A DNA stretch of 64,000 nt from Protopterus annectens. Taxonomy: Eukaryota > Chordata > Ceratodontiformes > Protopteridae. The notes under the pieces were generated by a model that was given only the letters and a program-made list of their open reading frames with translations, ran no database searches and was not told where the DNA came from. A program made the translations under genes and the position numbers. The stretch spans positions 1,011,417,292 through 1,011,481,291 of the forward strand of contig NC_056726.1 in the NCBI RefSeq assembly GCF_019279795.1. Direction: 5' to 3'. Shown here one piece after another: positions 21,760 through 32,094 of this stretch (within the stretch, counting starts at the first letter, position 1; every line of letters starts with the position of its first letter).

Positions 21760-23255
21760 AAAAGTAAGATAAGAAATGAGCAGTTCAGACTCAGATCAGG
21801 ATGAAGCATGACTGGCCCGATGTTTGCAATGCGATAGATACTTGAGAAAAAGCTGGAAATGAGGAATGAGTCCAGCTGGACATTCCAATACTTGGAGAAA
21901 GCATATGACAATGCCTGAATAAGGCTGATTTGGGCAGTCCTATGGTGGTTCAAAGTTTCAGAAACATTAGTAGAATTATTGCAACCTATGTACAAGGATC
22001 TGATGACTTAAGTATGAACAGTGTTCGGTCTCACAGAGGGGAGTAGGTAGGCACCTGGGTTCAGCTCTGAGCAGGGTTGCCAGATTCTTGACTGGCCGGG
22101 TCGGGACAAAACAAAAATGGTCTTTCACACTAGGTGAAGACCAAAAAAAAAAAAGGTCTTTAATGCGGAACATCGCAGGTCCACCTTAATGTCAAGTAGC
22201 TCCGTTTTGGGATTTTTTTGATTGGCTGGTATACTGGTATACGGGCCAATCAAAAAAAAAAAAAAACAAAGCAGAGGCTGTTTTGACAGGAATGTAACCA
22301 GCAGTGCAGGACTCGGGATCGGGCTGCCAATCCCGGGACAATCCTGCTGAAATAGGGATGTCTGGCAACCCTAGCTCTAAGTCTACTGCTGTTCATACTG
22401 GTGATGGACTACATTAGCAAACTGGTTGGAAGGGACAGGTCAACAAAGGTGCTGTATGCAGATGATGTGGCAGTGCAGCCAGACTCTGAGCTAGAAATTC
22501 AACAAAGGGTAGGGGAGTGAAATGTAAAACTGAAGCAAATGGGATGAGACTGGGTACAGATAAGACAGCTGTAATGGCAGCAAAAGAGGGAAAACAGAAG
22601 AAGCTGAAAACCGAGATAAAAGGGAAAACAGTGGAATAGGTTAACAGCTTCAAATATCTGTGAGGGGTAGTTGAGAAGGGAAGTCTGAATGACGAGGTCG
22701 AAGCTAGAATCAGAGGGGCTGCAGGCAGCAGCACAGAGTGTCAGGTGTTTTGTATGACAGAAGTATGGCAAAAAAGGTGAAAAGTAAGGTGTACAAGACA
22801 GTCATGTGACCAGTACTACTGTATGGTACAGAAACCTGGGCAGTAAAGGCAGAGCAGTAGAAGAAGCTGGAGGTGATGGAAATGAAGTGCTTGAGAAGGG
22901 TGGTAAGATGAACACTGTGGGATAGACAAAGAAATGAGGACATAAGAACAGAAACCAAAGTAGCTCCAACTACAGAAAAGGTCAAAGAGAAGAGATTACA
23001 GTTGTTCGAGTACATGTGCAGGAAAGAAGACAATCTGGTGAAGAAGATTTCGGACAGAAGGGAAGAAGGCAAGAGGAAATGACGGCATCCATCAAAGAGG
23101 TGAATGGATTTTATGAGGTAAGACTTGTGACAGTCAGGCGTGAGTGTTGAAGAAGGTAGGAGGGTAACACTGAATAGGGAGAGATGGTGACAAGTGACAC
23201 GACCCACCGACCCCCCATGTAGAAAATGTGAAAAAGGGGAAGTTGATGATGATGA
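21760..23255 (+). pseudogene. RTE-like LINE 3' part (RT to 3' end), split by a MITE
   Basis: RT motifs: LEKAYDNA (motif A region, about 21895), then ETLVELLQPMYKDL (about 21960). After the 22072-22373 MITE the frame resumes with VMDYISKLVGRDRSTKVLYADDVAV (about 22400, YADD). Downstream come an FKYL segment and the C-terminal RNEDIRTETKVAP / KVKEKRLQLF segment typical of RTE-group proteins. It ends with a gatgatgatgat tail (about 23246), the short-repeat 3' end usual for RTE. Multiple stops. Confidence 0.8.
22072..22373. mobile_element. hAT-type MITE, 302 bp
   Basis: Terminal inverted repeats cagggttgccaga / tctggcaacccta (one terminal mismatch) are flanked by an 8 bp duplication gctctgag (22064-22071) and gctctaag (22374-22381). 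Eight-base duplications and CAGGGTTG-type ends indicate hAT. An internal perfect stem, gattggc ... gccaatc inside A/T tracts (about 22220-22262), forms a hairpin. No coding capacity. The insertion interrupts an RTE RT domain. Confidence 0.88.
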
Positions 23256-23261
23256 TTTCTA

Positions 23262-23720
23262 GTATGCCTTTCCCTGATTAGTAGACTCTGGATCTCTGCA
23301 CTTCCCTTCTATCCTATCTCCTGGATACATAAGATGTCCAGTTTTTTCCTTACCATCATCTCATCCACTTCCAGACATCTTGTCAGTGAATCTACATTCA
23401 GTGTAACAATCCTTAGTTCATTTTTGGCAGATTGTTTTTTAGTCCAGTTTTCAGTCAAAATAAGCTCTTCCAGTAAACCCAGACTGGACAACTGGACATG
23501 AGCTGTCTAGTGGGCACAATAGGGGACATAGACCCCTTCTCCCATTAGCATTGGTCCCCTGACATGGTTGGACTATGCTACATACTCAAATCACTTAGCA
23601 CTGGCAAATATGCATGTCCATTGTTGATGACATTTGTCAATATGACCATATCACCTAGCGCTTTTCACAGGACACAGTGCATGGTCTGTGATCTATGTGC
23701 TCTTGGCTATAGGATAATGT
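23262..23720 (-). pseudogene. RTE-like LINE 5' fragment, inverted
   Basis: The minus strand reads VTLNVDSLTRCLEVDEMMVRKKLDILCIQEIG (23309-23420), the first endonuclease block, preceded (23500-23720) by leader sequence similar to 13690-14100. It lies tail-to-tail with the plus-strand RTE fragment ending at 23255. Confidence 0.75.
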
Positions 23721-23900
23721 ACAACACAGCTGATGCATAAAGCAGTGGGTTTACAGAACTCTTCCCCCAATAGACAGCACATAAAGCTTATATTGCTGCC
23801 CATGACTCCATTCAGTTTTGGCTGTACTCTCTTGGCCTGTCTCTCAAATTCAAATGAAAAGGTTAGGGTTTGAACCCCATACCTTCCATCCCTATGGTAA
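23721..23900 (-). mobile_element. SINE-like remnant split by the Penelope insertion
   Basis: Inverted, this side gives ggtatggggttcaaaccctaa (B-box-like). The other side of the Penelope insertion (29746-29850), inverted, gives tttgtatgatttccttgtgtctgtgtgggcttcctccc in pieces, which is like the V-SINE core. The element was probably hit by the Penelope insertion. The order of parts is not a clean V-SINE, so the identity is tentative. Confidence 0.45.
23884..23900. repeat. Target-site duplication of the Penelope insertion, left copy
   Basis: ttccatccctatggtaa is found here and at 29729-29745, exactly flanking the Penelope complex. Confidence 0.9.
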
Positions 23901-24466
23901 TACACAGATGGAATGTCAATAAATCCACCAAGCCACGAAGACCTTAATGCAGGTTTATTGGGAACAATAAAAACACGTTTTCGCCACTACAGTTGAGTAG
24001 CTTCTTCAGAGGTATAGGAATCAAAAGCGCCACAGCATTTTGGTCCTATTTAAATACAAATCAATTAAGCACATTAATTTAAAACGTCACTTCCTGTTCA
24101 AAAGATATTCAAACATTTTAAATATAAGGTATCGAAAAAATGTAAAAAACATATAATAACCATGACATGTCCCTTCAACAGTAATCAAAAAACATATGAT
24201 ATTACTTAATAAAATGTTCAAACCCACCAAAACGGATTTAATAATGATAAACAACCTTTTTAAAATTCTATTATGGTTTTAGTTTGGTAGAACAACAGTA
24301 CGAAAGCATTCTTATGTATTGTTTTGTATTATTCAATTGTCACCTTTTAAACTGTGACACTTTACCAAAATAGTATCATTTAAAAATCTATAGCATAAAT
24401 ATAAATGTATGCTTACAGTGTAAAATACATGCATAAAATAAACAACAATTAGGTTTATACAAAATT

Positions 24467-25213
24467 TTATCTTAAATATGCTCTATATTTGAGAACTGGG
24501 GCAATATTACAGCTTTCATTTAATCCTGGGAAATTGAAAGCGTTTACTTTTAATTGCCATTCCAACTCTCGAATTTCTAATAAAAGAGAAACTGGCCCAC
24601 CTCTAATAGAATTTGGAATACAATCAATACCCATGAAAACAAAATTATGGCCTGGATAGTTTACTACATGTTTTGCTAATGCATTTTCTATTTTAGCATT
24701 CTTTATAGCATAGCAATGTTGGTAAACCCTTTCCCTAAGCTTTCTGTCGGTTTTCCCAACATAGAAGGCTGGGCAGCAAACACAAAAGGCCATGTAAATA
24801 ATTGATTTTGTTTCACAGTTAATCTTACTGGTAATTTCAAATTTTTTGTGCCCAAAAGAAACAGAATTGCCTGTACGTATAACGTTACAGCAATTACATC
24901 TTCCACACTTGAAACACCCCTTAGCTCTATTAAAAGAGTCATTAGTTTGGTTTCTTTGTAATAGTTCTTTGAGGTTCTTACCCCTTCTAAATACTATCTT
25001 TGGTTTAGCCCCTAGTTTCTCAACCAAAAAAGAATTAGTAGTAACAAAATACCAATTCTTTCTGATAATCTCTGATATCTGTCTGAAATCAAGGCTGAAA
25101 GTGGTTATGAAACTAAGTGGGTAATTCTTGGGGGGCTGCTCCCTATTTGATTCCCCAGAACTATCAGTGATAGTGCTTTCAAGTTCTCTTTCAGTGTTTT
25201 CAGGTACAGTCAA
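24467..25213 (-). CDS. Penelope C-terminal part: Cys-rich motif and GIY-YIG nuclease (open fragment)
   Basis: An open 248-residue fragment in the inverted arm. It begins inside the element's polyprotein at a chance Met (MTVPENTERELES), so it is not a natural start. Residues 100-109 (CFKCGRCNCC) form a Cys cluster, probably zinc-binding, described upstream of the nuclease in Neptune-type elements. The nuclease follows: IIYMAFC (residues 138-144), FYVGKTDRKLRER (150-162), then KHV and the PGH segment. In this family the GIY-YIG enzyme nicks target DNA. This copy stays open where the plus-strand copy has one-base losses, so it is the better guide to the domain. Confidence 0.8.
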   Translation of the reverse strand: MTVPENTERELESTITDSSGESNREQPPKNYPLSFITTFSLDFRQISEIIRKNWYFVTTNSFLVEKLGAKPKIVFRRGKNLKELLQRNQTNDSFNRAKGCFKCGRCNCCNVIRTGNSVSFGHKKFEITSKINCETKSIIYMAFCVCCPAFYVGKTDRKLRERVYQHCYAIKNAKIENALAKHVVNYPGHNFVFMGIDCIPNSIRGGPVSLLLEIRELEWQLKVNAFNFPGLNESCNIAPVLKYRAYLR

Positions 25214-25235
25214 CTGGTTAATATATATCAGTGTG

Positions 25236-25510
25236 CGTTAAGGTCTTCGTGGCTTCGTGGCTTGGTGGATTTATTGACATTCCATCTGTGTATTTCTAAA
25301 GTTTGTGTTTGCTTTTTTCGACTGTTTGCAATGACATCGGAGCGTCTACCGAGTCCAACCAGCCCGAACATTTTTGGGTCTAACAGCCCAGTGAATACTG
25401 ACATCACTTCCTTACTACTTTCCGTCTCGCAGAGACTAGACGTGCTTAATTCCTCTGTAGTGGCGAAAACGTGTTTTTATTGTTCCCAATAAACCTGCGT
25501 TAAGGTCTTC
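25236..25510 (+). repeat. Rearranged Penelope terminal piece
   Basis: 25260-25453 is the same as about 25516-25707 (leader and start of ORF1). It is then joined at cttaattc|ctctgtagtggcg to the last ~60 bp of the element (gtggcgaaaacgtgttttta onward), and runs head-to-tail into the full copy. Confidence 0.88.
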
Positions 25511-25584
25511 GTGGCTTGGTGGATTTATTGACATTCCATCTGTGTATTTCTAAAGTTTGTGTTTGCTTTTTTCGACTGTTTGCA

Positions 25585-26766
25585 ATGACATCGGAGCGTC
25601 TACCGAGTCCAACCAGCCCGAACATTTTTGGGTCTAACAGCCCAGTGAATACTGACATCACTTCCTTACTACTTTCCGTCTCGCAGAGACTAGACGTGCT
25701 TAATTCGCATTTGGACGCATTGGAAAGGAGCGGTGCTAAAGCTCCTCATCTGCCTTTGGTTTGTGGAGATGTTCATGCTGTGAACGAAACCGTTTCAGGC
25801 TCCATACAGAGTATCCCAGCAGGTCAGCCAGTCCGGATGGATAGTAGCTTAAACTGCCCAATGGAACATGAAGATACACAACGGAGTGGTTCTAACAGAC
25901 TCCCTGCTCAAGGGACGGCACTTATTGGTGTGACTTCAGCGGCTGAATGGATTTCCAATTCAGGTGACTTTTTTTCTTTTTTCAAACCGCTTAGGAATGA
26001 TCCGCCGGTGCAAGTACCAGACTGTCATATTGGGCAAGTTAATAACATACCGGACAAATTGAAGGACTTGGACTTTCTGACTTTAAAAATTAGGAAGTTA
26101 CAACTTGAAGTTGCTTACTTCAAGCAATGTATTGCTGAGGGCTTGGTCCCGAAGGGGTTAAGGAACAACTTTTCCCCTTCTAATCTTATTGTGGATAAAG
26201 CTTTTCATGTTGATTTAATGGATTTATTTCAAAAGCAGGGTATGGAACTGCTTGAGTTGATTGTGAAACATTACTCAGCTAACATTGATAAACTTACTGC
26301 TGAGATTAGCTTTTTAGATCAAGAAATCAGAATGGATGTTTACTTTGCTAAGTTTAAATTTGACCATGCACGCATCTTTACTAGTATAGATGCATACATG
26401 ACTAAGATCAAAACTCAAAAATCTAAAAAATTGTTTAGGGATAGGCAAGCTTACGAACATAAAAAGGCCTATCCAAAATTGAAATGTTTTGATTGTGGAA
26501 ATGGGGCTGCCGTTTTAGGAGATAACCATACCAGTGGAACAAATTCTCCCCAACATGTTGAAAGTGAGGAGCTTGTAGTTGTAGAGAATGAGAGTGGCCC
26601 AAGGAGAAGTAACAGAAACATAAATAAAGCGGGCAATAGACAGACCGAGACTGACAACTTTAACAATAGGACCCAAGAGACTGATGTTAATAATTCTAAG
26701 CAGTCTTTTTTAGGGAGCCAGAGCAACCAGGGTTTCAAGAAGAAGAACAAGAATCGGAAATATTAG
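25585..26766 (+). CDS. Penelope ORF1, putative nucleic-acid-binding protein
   Basis: Start chosen at ATG 25585 (MTSERLPSPTSP). The frame is open from 25516, but the 23 upstream residues are hydrophobic and lie in the terminal repeat. About 393 residues. The N-terminus is Ser/Pro/Asn-rich. A central region, LKIRKLQLEVAYFKQCIAEG, then LVPKGLRNNFSP and a stretch rich in Leu/Glu/Lys (about 26040-26440), looks helical, with coiled-coil potential. VPKGLR followed by acidic helices recurs in vertebrate Neptune-type ORF1s (family knowledge, not searched). The C-terminus is basic (KKKNKNRKY). It overlaps the RT frame by 67 nt, with a slippery heptamer in the overlap. The exact function is unknown; RNA binding is inferred. 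Confidence 0.75.
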   Translation: MTSERLPSPTSPNIFGSNSPVNTDITSLLLSVSQRLDVLNSHLDALERSGAKAPHLPLVCGDVHAVNETVSGSIQSIPAGQPVRMDSSLNCPMEHEDTQRSGSNRLPAQGTALIGVTSAAEWISNSGDFFSFFKPLRNDPPVQVPDCHIGQVNNIPDKLKDLDFLTLKIRKLQLEVAYFKQCIAEGLVPKGLRNNFSPSNLIVDKAFHVDLMDLFQKQGMELLELIVKHYSANIDKLTAEISFLDQEIRMDVYFAKFKFDHARIFTSIDAYMTKIKTQKSKKLFRDRQAYEHKKAYPKLKCFDCGNGAAVLGDNHTSGTNSPQHVESEELVVVENESGPRRSNRNINKAGNRQTETDNFNNRTQETDVNNSKQSFLGSQSNQGFKKKNKNRKY

Positions 26767-29130
26767 GTAGTATTACTACACTCTATTCCGAGACTGGGGG
26801 TCCTTCAATTTTACATAACATAAAAGGTGATTTTACTATATACAACTATTCTACGTTAACGTTTGAACCTGAACTAATTGAGCTGCTTGCCTTAGGTAAT
26901 ACCTTTGTGCCCTCTAGACGCCTAGACATAGCCAAGGTTCTTATAGATTTGAAATGTTACGTTAGAAAGTTAAATTTGAAATTGCTTTTCAATAACTCTG
27001 ATGATAGAACACACACTGGTTTAAAATGCCTAGCTCTTTTAATCCACCTGTACATGTAGTCTTACGCATGTTTGAAAACGCATGCGAATTAGACATCAGG
27101 CACTTGGAGAAATCGCGGTTGTGTAGAAATAACTCTTTCAACATTTCTAAAGAACAACTACTAGCCCTTAACCGATTACGTGACCTTTCAGTCAGGGTTA
27201 TGAAACCCGACAAAGGTGGGGGCTTGTGATTTTGGAGAACAGCCAATACTCAGAAAAAATGTTACGAATCCTGGATACTCCTGCCTATGAATATTCATCC
27301 CTTAATGAAATGAATATAAATAACAAAAGGACTAGAGGGTATTTTAGGGATTTATTCATAGAAGGAAGGATTGACTTAGACACCTATGAGTATATAGCTA
27401 TTTCCCAACCTAGAGTACCAGTCATGTTTGGGATCCCCAAGGTTCATAAAAACCTTGAGGACCCTCCTATGAGGGCCTTAGTGGACGGAAGGTCGTCTAT
27501 TTTGAACCCATGTGCCCAATACATCGATTTTTTACTCTCTAAGTACTTAAAGGTTATTCCAAGTATTTGTAGAGATTCATGGCATTTTCTGTCCAACATC
27601 AATCAAATTGGCTTTGATGAAAGTTTCAATTTCATTACAGTAGATGTAGTCGATTTGTACACCTCTATTCCTCATTTAGAGGCCATTGAATGGCTGGAGC
27701 TTTTATTGAATGAGTTAAATGCCCCTAGGAATGAAATTAATAATGTGACAGAGTTACTGGATATCGTTTTATCATCCAATTTCTTTATATTTGAGGGTGA
27801 GGTTTTCATCCAAAAGCATGGGGTAGCAATGGGTTCCCCCTGCGGTGCTATAGTGGCCAATTTGTTTATGGCATTTTGGGAGAAACAATTTGTGGTTAAT
27901 AACCCGGTTTGGAAAGGTAAAATTGGCTACTATACCCGATTTTTGGATGATATATTTATCCTTTTTAAAGGGGATGCATACCAAGCAGAGGAATTCGTGA
28001 ATTACCTTAATGGAACCACGACTTTCCTCAAATTTACATACAAATTCTCCAGTGAGGAAACTAACTACCTTGACGTGAAACTGAAAAAGGATTTATGTAA
28101 CCAGAAATTCGTCTCGAGCATTTTCCGAAAGGATTCTTATGTCAACTCTTTCCTACACTTCTCCAGCTCTCACCCTTATAAACTGAAAAGGGCTATTATT
28201 AAGGGTCAGCTAGTTAGGGCTGTGAGAATGTGTAGTGAATATGGAGACTTTGAGAACGAATGTGTTCTACTTACTGAATTCTTTATTGAAAGAGGGTATC
28301 CTGTTAAGATCATACAAGATTTGGTCAACGAAGTTTCGGTTAAGAGATCAAATGGTTTTTATAAACCACTGATATATATTAACCAGTTGACTGTACCTGA
28401 AAACACTGAAAGAGAACTTGAAAGCACTATCACTGATAGTTCTGGGGAATCAAATAGGGAGCAGCCCCCCAAGAATTACCCACTTAGTTTCATAACCACT
28501 TTCAGCCTTGATTTCAGACAGATATCAGAGATTATCAGAAAGAATTGGTATTATTTTACTACTAATTCTTTTTTGGTTGAGAAACTAGGGGCTAAACCAA
28601 AGATAGTATTTAGAAGGGGTAAGAACCTCAAAGAACTATTACAAAGAAACCAAACTAATGACTCTTTTAATAGAGCTAAGGGGTGTTTCAAGTGTGGAAG
28701 ATGTAATTGCTGTAACGTTATATGACAGGCAATTCTGTTTCTTTTGGGCACAAAAAATTTGAAATTACCAGTAAGATTAACTGTGAAACAAAATCAATTA
28801 TTTACATGGCCTTTTGTGTTTGCTGCCCAGCCTTCTATGTTGGGAAAACCGACAGAAAGCTTAGGAAAGGGTTTACCAACATTGCTATGCTATAAAGAAT
28901 GCTAAAATAGAAAATGCATTAGCAAAACATGTAGTAAACTATCCAGGCCATAATTTTGTTTTCATGGGTATTGATTGTATTCCAAATTCTATTAGAGGTG
29001 GGCCAGTTTCTCTTTTATTAGAAATTGAGAGTTGGAATGGCAATTAAAGTAAACGCTTTCAATTTCCCAGGATTAAATGAAAGCTGTAATATTGCCCCAG
29101 TTCTCAAATATAGAGCATATTTAAGATAAA
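26700..29130 (+). pseudogene. Penelope reverse transcriptase-GIY-YIG polyprotein, broken
   Basis: The N-terminal part is in the -1 frame (EILGSITTLYSETGG ... FVPSRRLDIAKVL). Apparent one-base losses at about 27027 and 27222 shift the frame. From 27226 to 28725 an open stretch holds the Penelope RT: GIPKVHKN, MRALVDGRSS, TVDVVDLYTSIPH (motif A), GVAMGSPCGAIVANLFM, TRFLDDIFILF (motif C) and FRKDSYVNSFLHFSSSHP. It then enters the Cys-rich CFKCGRCNCCNVI and stops at TGA 28723-28725, where the inverted arm reads on. Three further one-base losses break the GIY-YIG part up to 29130. RT and nuclease act together at the target site in this family. Confidence 0.9.
26706..26712 (+). promoter_or_regulatory. 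Predicted -1 ribosomal frameshift site (T TTT TTA)
   Basis: In the ORF1 frame the codons are tct ttt tta ggg, so the heptamer T TTT TTA is in the canonical X XXY YYZ phase. The -1 frame is closed by TAA at 26697-26699 and open from 26700 into the RT-side coding region, past the ORF1 stop at 26764-26766. A one-base backward slip here would fuse ORF1 to the downstream frame. No strong pseudoknot was identified by eye downstream. Confidence 0.55.
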
Positions 29131-29583
29131 ATTTTGTATAAACCTAATTGTTGTTTATTTTATGCATGTATTTTACACTGTAAGCATACATTTATATTTA
29201 TGCTATAGATTTTTAAATGATACTATTTTGGTAAAGTGTCACAGTTTAAAAGGTGACAATTGAATAATACAAAACAATACATAAGAATGCTTTCGTACTG
29301 TTGTTCTACCAAACTAAAACCATAATAGAATTTTAAAAAGGTTGTTTATCATTATTAAATCCGTTTTGGTGGGTTTGAACATTTTATTAAGTAATATCAT
29401 ATGTTTTTTGATTACTGTTGAAGGGACATGTCATGGTTATTATATGTTTTTTACATTTTTTCGATACCTTATATTTAAAATGTTTGAATATCTTTTGAAC
29501 AGGAAGTGACATTTTAAATTAATGTGCTTAATTGATTTGTATTTAAATAGGACCAAAATGCTGTGGCACTTTTGATTCCTATA

Positions 29584-29622
29584 CCTCTGAAGAAGCTACT
29601 CAACTGTAGTGGCGAAAACGTG
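29584..29622 (+). ncRNA. Hammerhead-ribozyme-like motif in the Penelope terminal repeat
   Basis: ctgaaga at 29587-29593, then a small hairpin (gctac ... gtagt) and ggcgaaaacg with GAAA at 29614-29617. This is close to the hammerhead core CUGAUGA-stem II-GAAA, with one core change (U to A). Penelope-like terminal repeats are known to carry such ribozymes. The core change makes cleavage doubtful. The inverse copy is at about 23977-24012. Confidence 0.45.
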
Positions 29623-29728
29623 TTTTTATTGTTCCCAATAAACCTGCGTTAAGGTCTTCGTGGCTTGGTGGATTTATTGACATTCCATCTGTGTATTTCT
29701 AAAGTTTGTGTTTGCTTTTTTCGACTGT

Positions 29729-29745
29729 TTCCATCCCTATGGTAA
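29729..29745. repeat. Target-site duplication of the Penelope insertion, right copy
   Basis: The same 17-mer as 23884-23900. Beyond it the interrupted host repeat resumes (aaaacacccagcacatcaat). Confidence 0.9.
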
Positions 29746-31394
29746 AAACACCCAGCACATCAATGGGAGGAAGCCCACACAGACACAAGGAAATCATACA
29801 AATGCCACACAGTCTGGAGTGATCCGTATACAACTTGTGTCTGTGAAGAAAAACCTTAGTCGTTATGCCAGCTATGTGTATAAAATATTTCCCCCACAAA
29901 AATCACAAAAGCACCTTCACAGAAAAACGGACATCAAATTGTTTGTTGACTGAAGCCAAAAATGCCCTTTTTATATACTTCCATTTCACACCCATACTAC
30001 CTTATAGAATCCAGAACTTCTTTGGGTCTGTCTTCTTTAACTAAGCAATTTACCAGTTAATAGCAGGCAGTATTAGAAATGGCAAGGAGTTATTAATGAA
30101 ATAACACTAAGATTGTTAGTATAGAGTGCTTCGCAGTGGAGAAATTAATCTTTGCCACTTATTATTCATATTTTCATATTTATGTTCATATTTTCATAAC
30201 TGAGACACCTACATGCTATTTAGACACCTACATGCTATTGAGGTGTATCTCCGATGTAGGAGACAGGACAATTCACTATCAATGCTTGTTTATATCACAC
30301 CATATTGGAAATATTGCTAGTTGTTTGACAGTAATTATGAAAACAAGTGATATTTCCATATGTACTAAATTAAAAAAAAAAAACGAGTGACTTACATACT
30401 GTTGCATGAGAACTTTTTTGATATTTGCATTATAATTTGCACATCTTGAGAGATATCCAGTGTTATTTGTTTTGTTAATTACACAATTAAGCATATGTTT
30501 TCATATTTTTGTTAATATCTCAATAAGCATGCACTAATAGAATTTATTGTTGTCATGTGAAAGCTTATGCCTGGTTAACACAATTGTTCTAACAATATAT
30601 GTCTTAGTTGTACTGTTTTCAAGATATGAAAATTGTTTGTGAAGGTTTACAAAAATATAATTCGGGGCTTGTGTACATTATAATATATTAGAGTATTTAT
30701 GGAAAAAACTATGAATGCACCAACAATCATCACTGTTAAAGGATGTTTCCTCCTGATATCATTGCTATTTGTACAGCTTTTAATAGTTTTTAGTGTTCAC
30801 AAAATATTTACATATGTTTATCTTATGGTTTTTAAGTTTATTTTTCAGTAAATGCTCTAAATTGCATGATATGTGTAGGCTGCTAGAGGTCTGAAATAAC
30901 ACACCACAGGGGTGTGAACGAGTTAAGAGCTTTGCAGCAACAATGTTTTTCTACGTTTGTGCACTAGAGATTCTAGAGAACAAAGGATAAAAGGAGAAAA
31001 GTTAGTTGAATAAATTACAAAAATGGGGAACAATGAATTTCTCAGCTGTAATCTGTATTCTGATCTGGTTAAACAGCAGAAATCCATTAAGTTTTACTCT
31101 CAAGAGAACAGAGTCACCAGGGTTTCAATGCCACATCATAAGAGCAAAAACCAACAATAATAGGAGCTCTCTGATTTATTTTTCTTGACTTGCATTTAGG
31201 CTTAAAAGAAATCAGTCTATAGTGCTGTATGAATAAATTATTGGAGACTTAGAACTTTGAGAAACAAACATACCTTTATTAAAGTTGCTGATTATTTTTT
31301 TGAAATATTCTGACACTACATCAAGGATATTCCCACCCCATTTGCCCTTGCTAAGATCAGGGTCATGCCAGTCCCCTCTCCTACCTCCATTCCC
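29746..31394. other. SINE-like remnant (to ~29850), then no gene recognised
   Basis: 29746-29850 continues the SINE-like sequence interrupted by the Penelope element. The rest is AT-rich with short open frames only and no domain, exon-like conservation or repeat that I recognise. Confidence 0.5.
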
Positions 31395-31950
31395 ACCCAC
31401 TATGCCTAGATTTATTTAAAATCCACACCATTTTACTTAGCATACCCCACCTATGATAAAGTGGGTTATCATACCAATTATATTCAAGATCTAAATCAGT
31501 AGTCTAAGGGTAGCTTACCTGATACTAACTTTATATCAATTTTTCCTCCTTCACCAAGCTATCCTTCTAATGAGTCACTACCTCAGAATGATAGCATTAT
31601 ATAGCCTTGCCTTACTGACCTTATCACTAACCACACATTTAACTTCTTACCAAACCCTTCTAAGTAATTCATACTACTCCCATTCCATTTCATGTGACTA
31701 TCCACACAAAGTTTTTATTATATCACCCCACATCTGCAACATTTTGCCAACTCAACAACTCAACTTTACTATAATTCCATACCAAAACTCCCCCACATCT
31801 CCCTAAAATACACAGTCAAAATGATTAGAACCATATTAGACATTATATCTAAACTTATTCTCAGCAGAGATCTTCACCATAACCAAGGCCCCAACAGTAA
31901 TCTAGACTGTATACTCTTCTGGATATTGATTTAACAGGTGTAGTAGGGGA
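31395..31950 (+). pseudogene. 2A-LINE family, degraded 5' part
   Basis: 31570-31806 starts MSHYLRMIALYSLALLTLSL, a hydrophobic N-terminus like that of the LINE ORF at 56899 (MAKYALSTIPLITLLLITTY). At about 31866-31892 a segment reads RDLHHNQGP, a decayed form of the GDIHPNPGP seen at 53683 and 57208. Beyond about 31950 the resemblance is lost. A matching LINE 3' tail lies at 32945-33045. Confidence 0.6.
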
Positions 31951-32094
31951 AAAATTAAAACTAAAATTCTTCAAACGTTTGAAGACAGTAATCATTTCTT
32001 ACATAGAACCAGTTGCCATCCATCTCATCTGTTGGATTCTTTACCCTCTGGAGAGTTACTGAGAGTCTACAGATTATTCTACAGTAGTTCAGTG

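Larger units (their letters stand above)
23901..29728 (+). mobile_element. Penelope-like element complex (Neptune-like)
   Basis: About 5.8 kb between 17 bp duplications. It has three parts: an inverted, 5'-truncated arm (23901-25235); a rearranged piece joining the first ~190 bp of the element to its last ~60 bp (25236-25510); and a nearly complete plus-strand copy (25511-29728) with ORF1, RT and GIY-YIG endonuclease. Both outer ends carry the same terminal sequence in opposite orientation, extending to the cacattcc-type pLTR start. Partial inverted and tandem arrangements are typical of Penelope-like elements. Neptune affinity is inferred from the Cys-rich motif before GIY-YIG and the vertebrate context. 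Confidence 0.92.

Noticed and set aside
25516-25584. Signal peptide on Penelope ORF1
   Set aside because: The hydrophobic 23 codons lie in the terminal repeat and recur in the partial unit at 25262. The ATG at 25585 is a better start.
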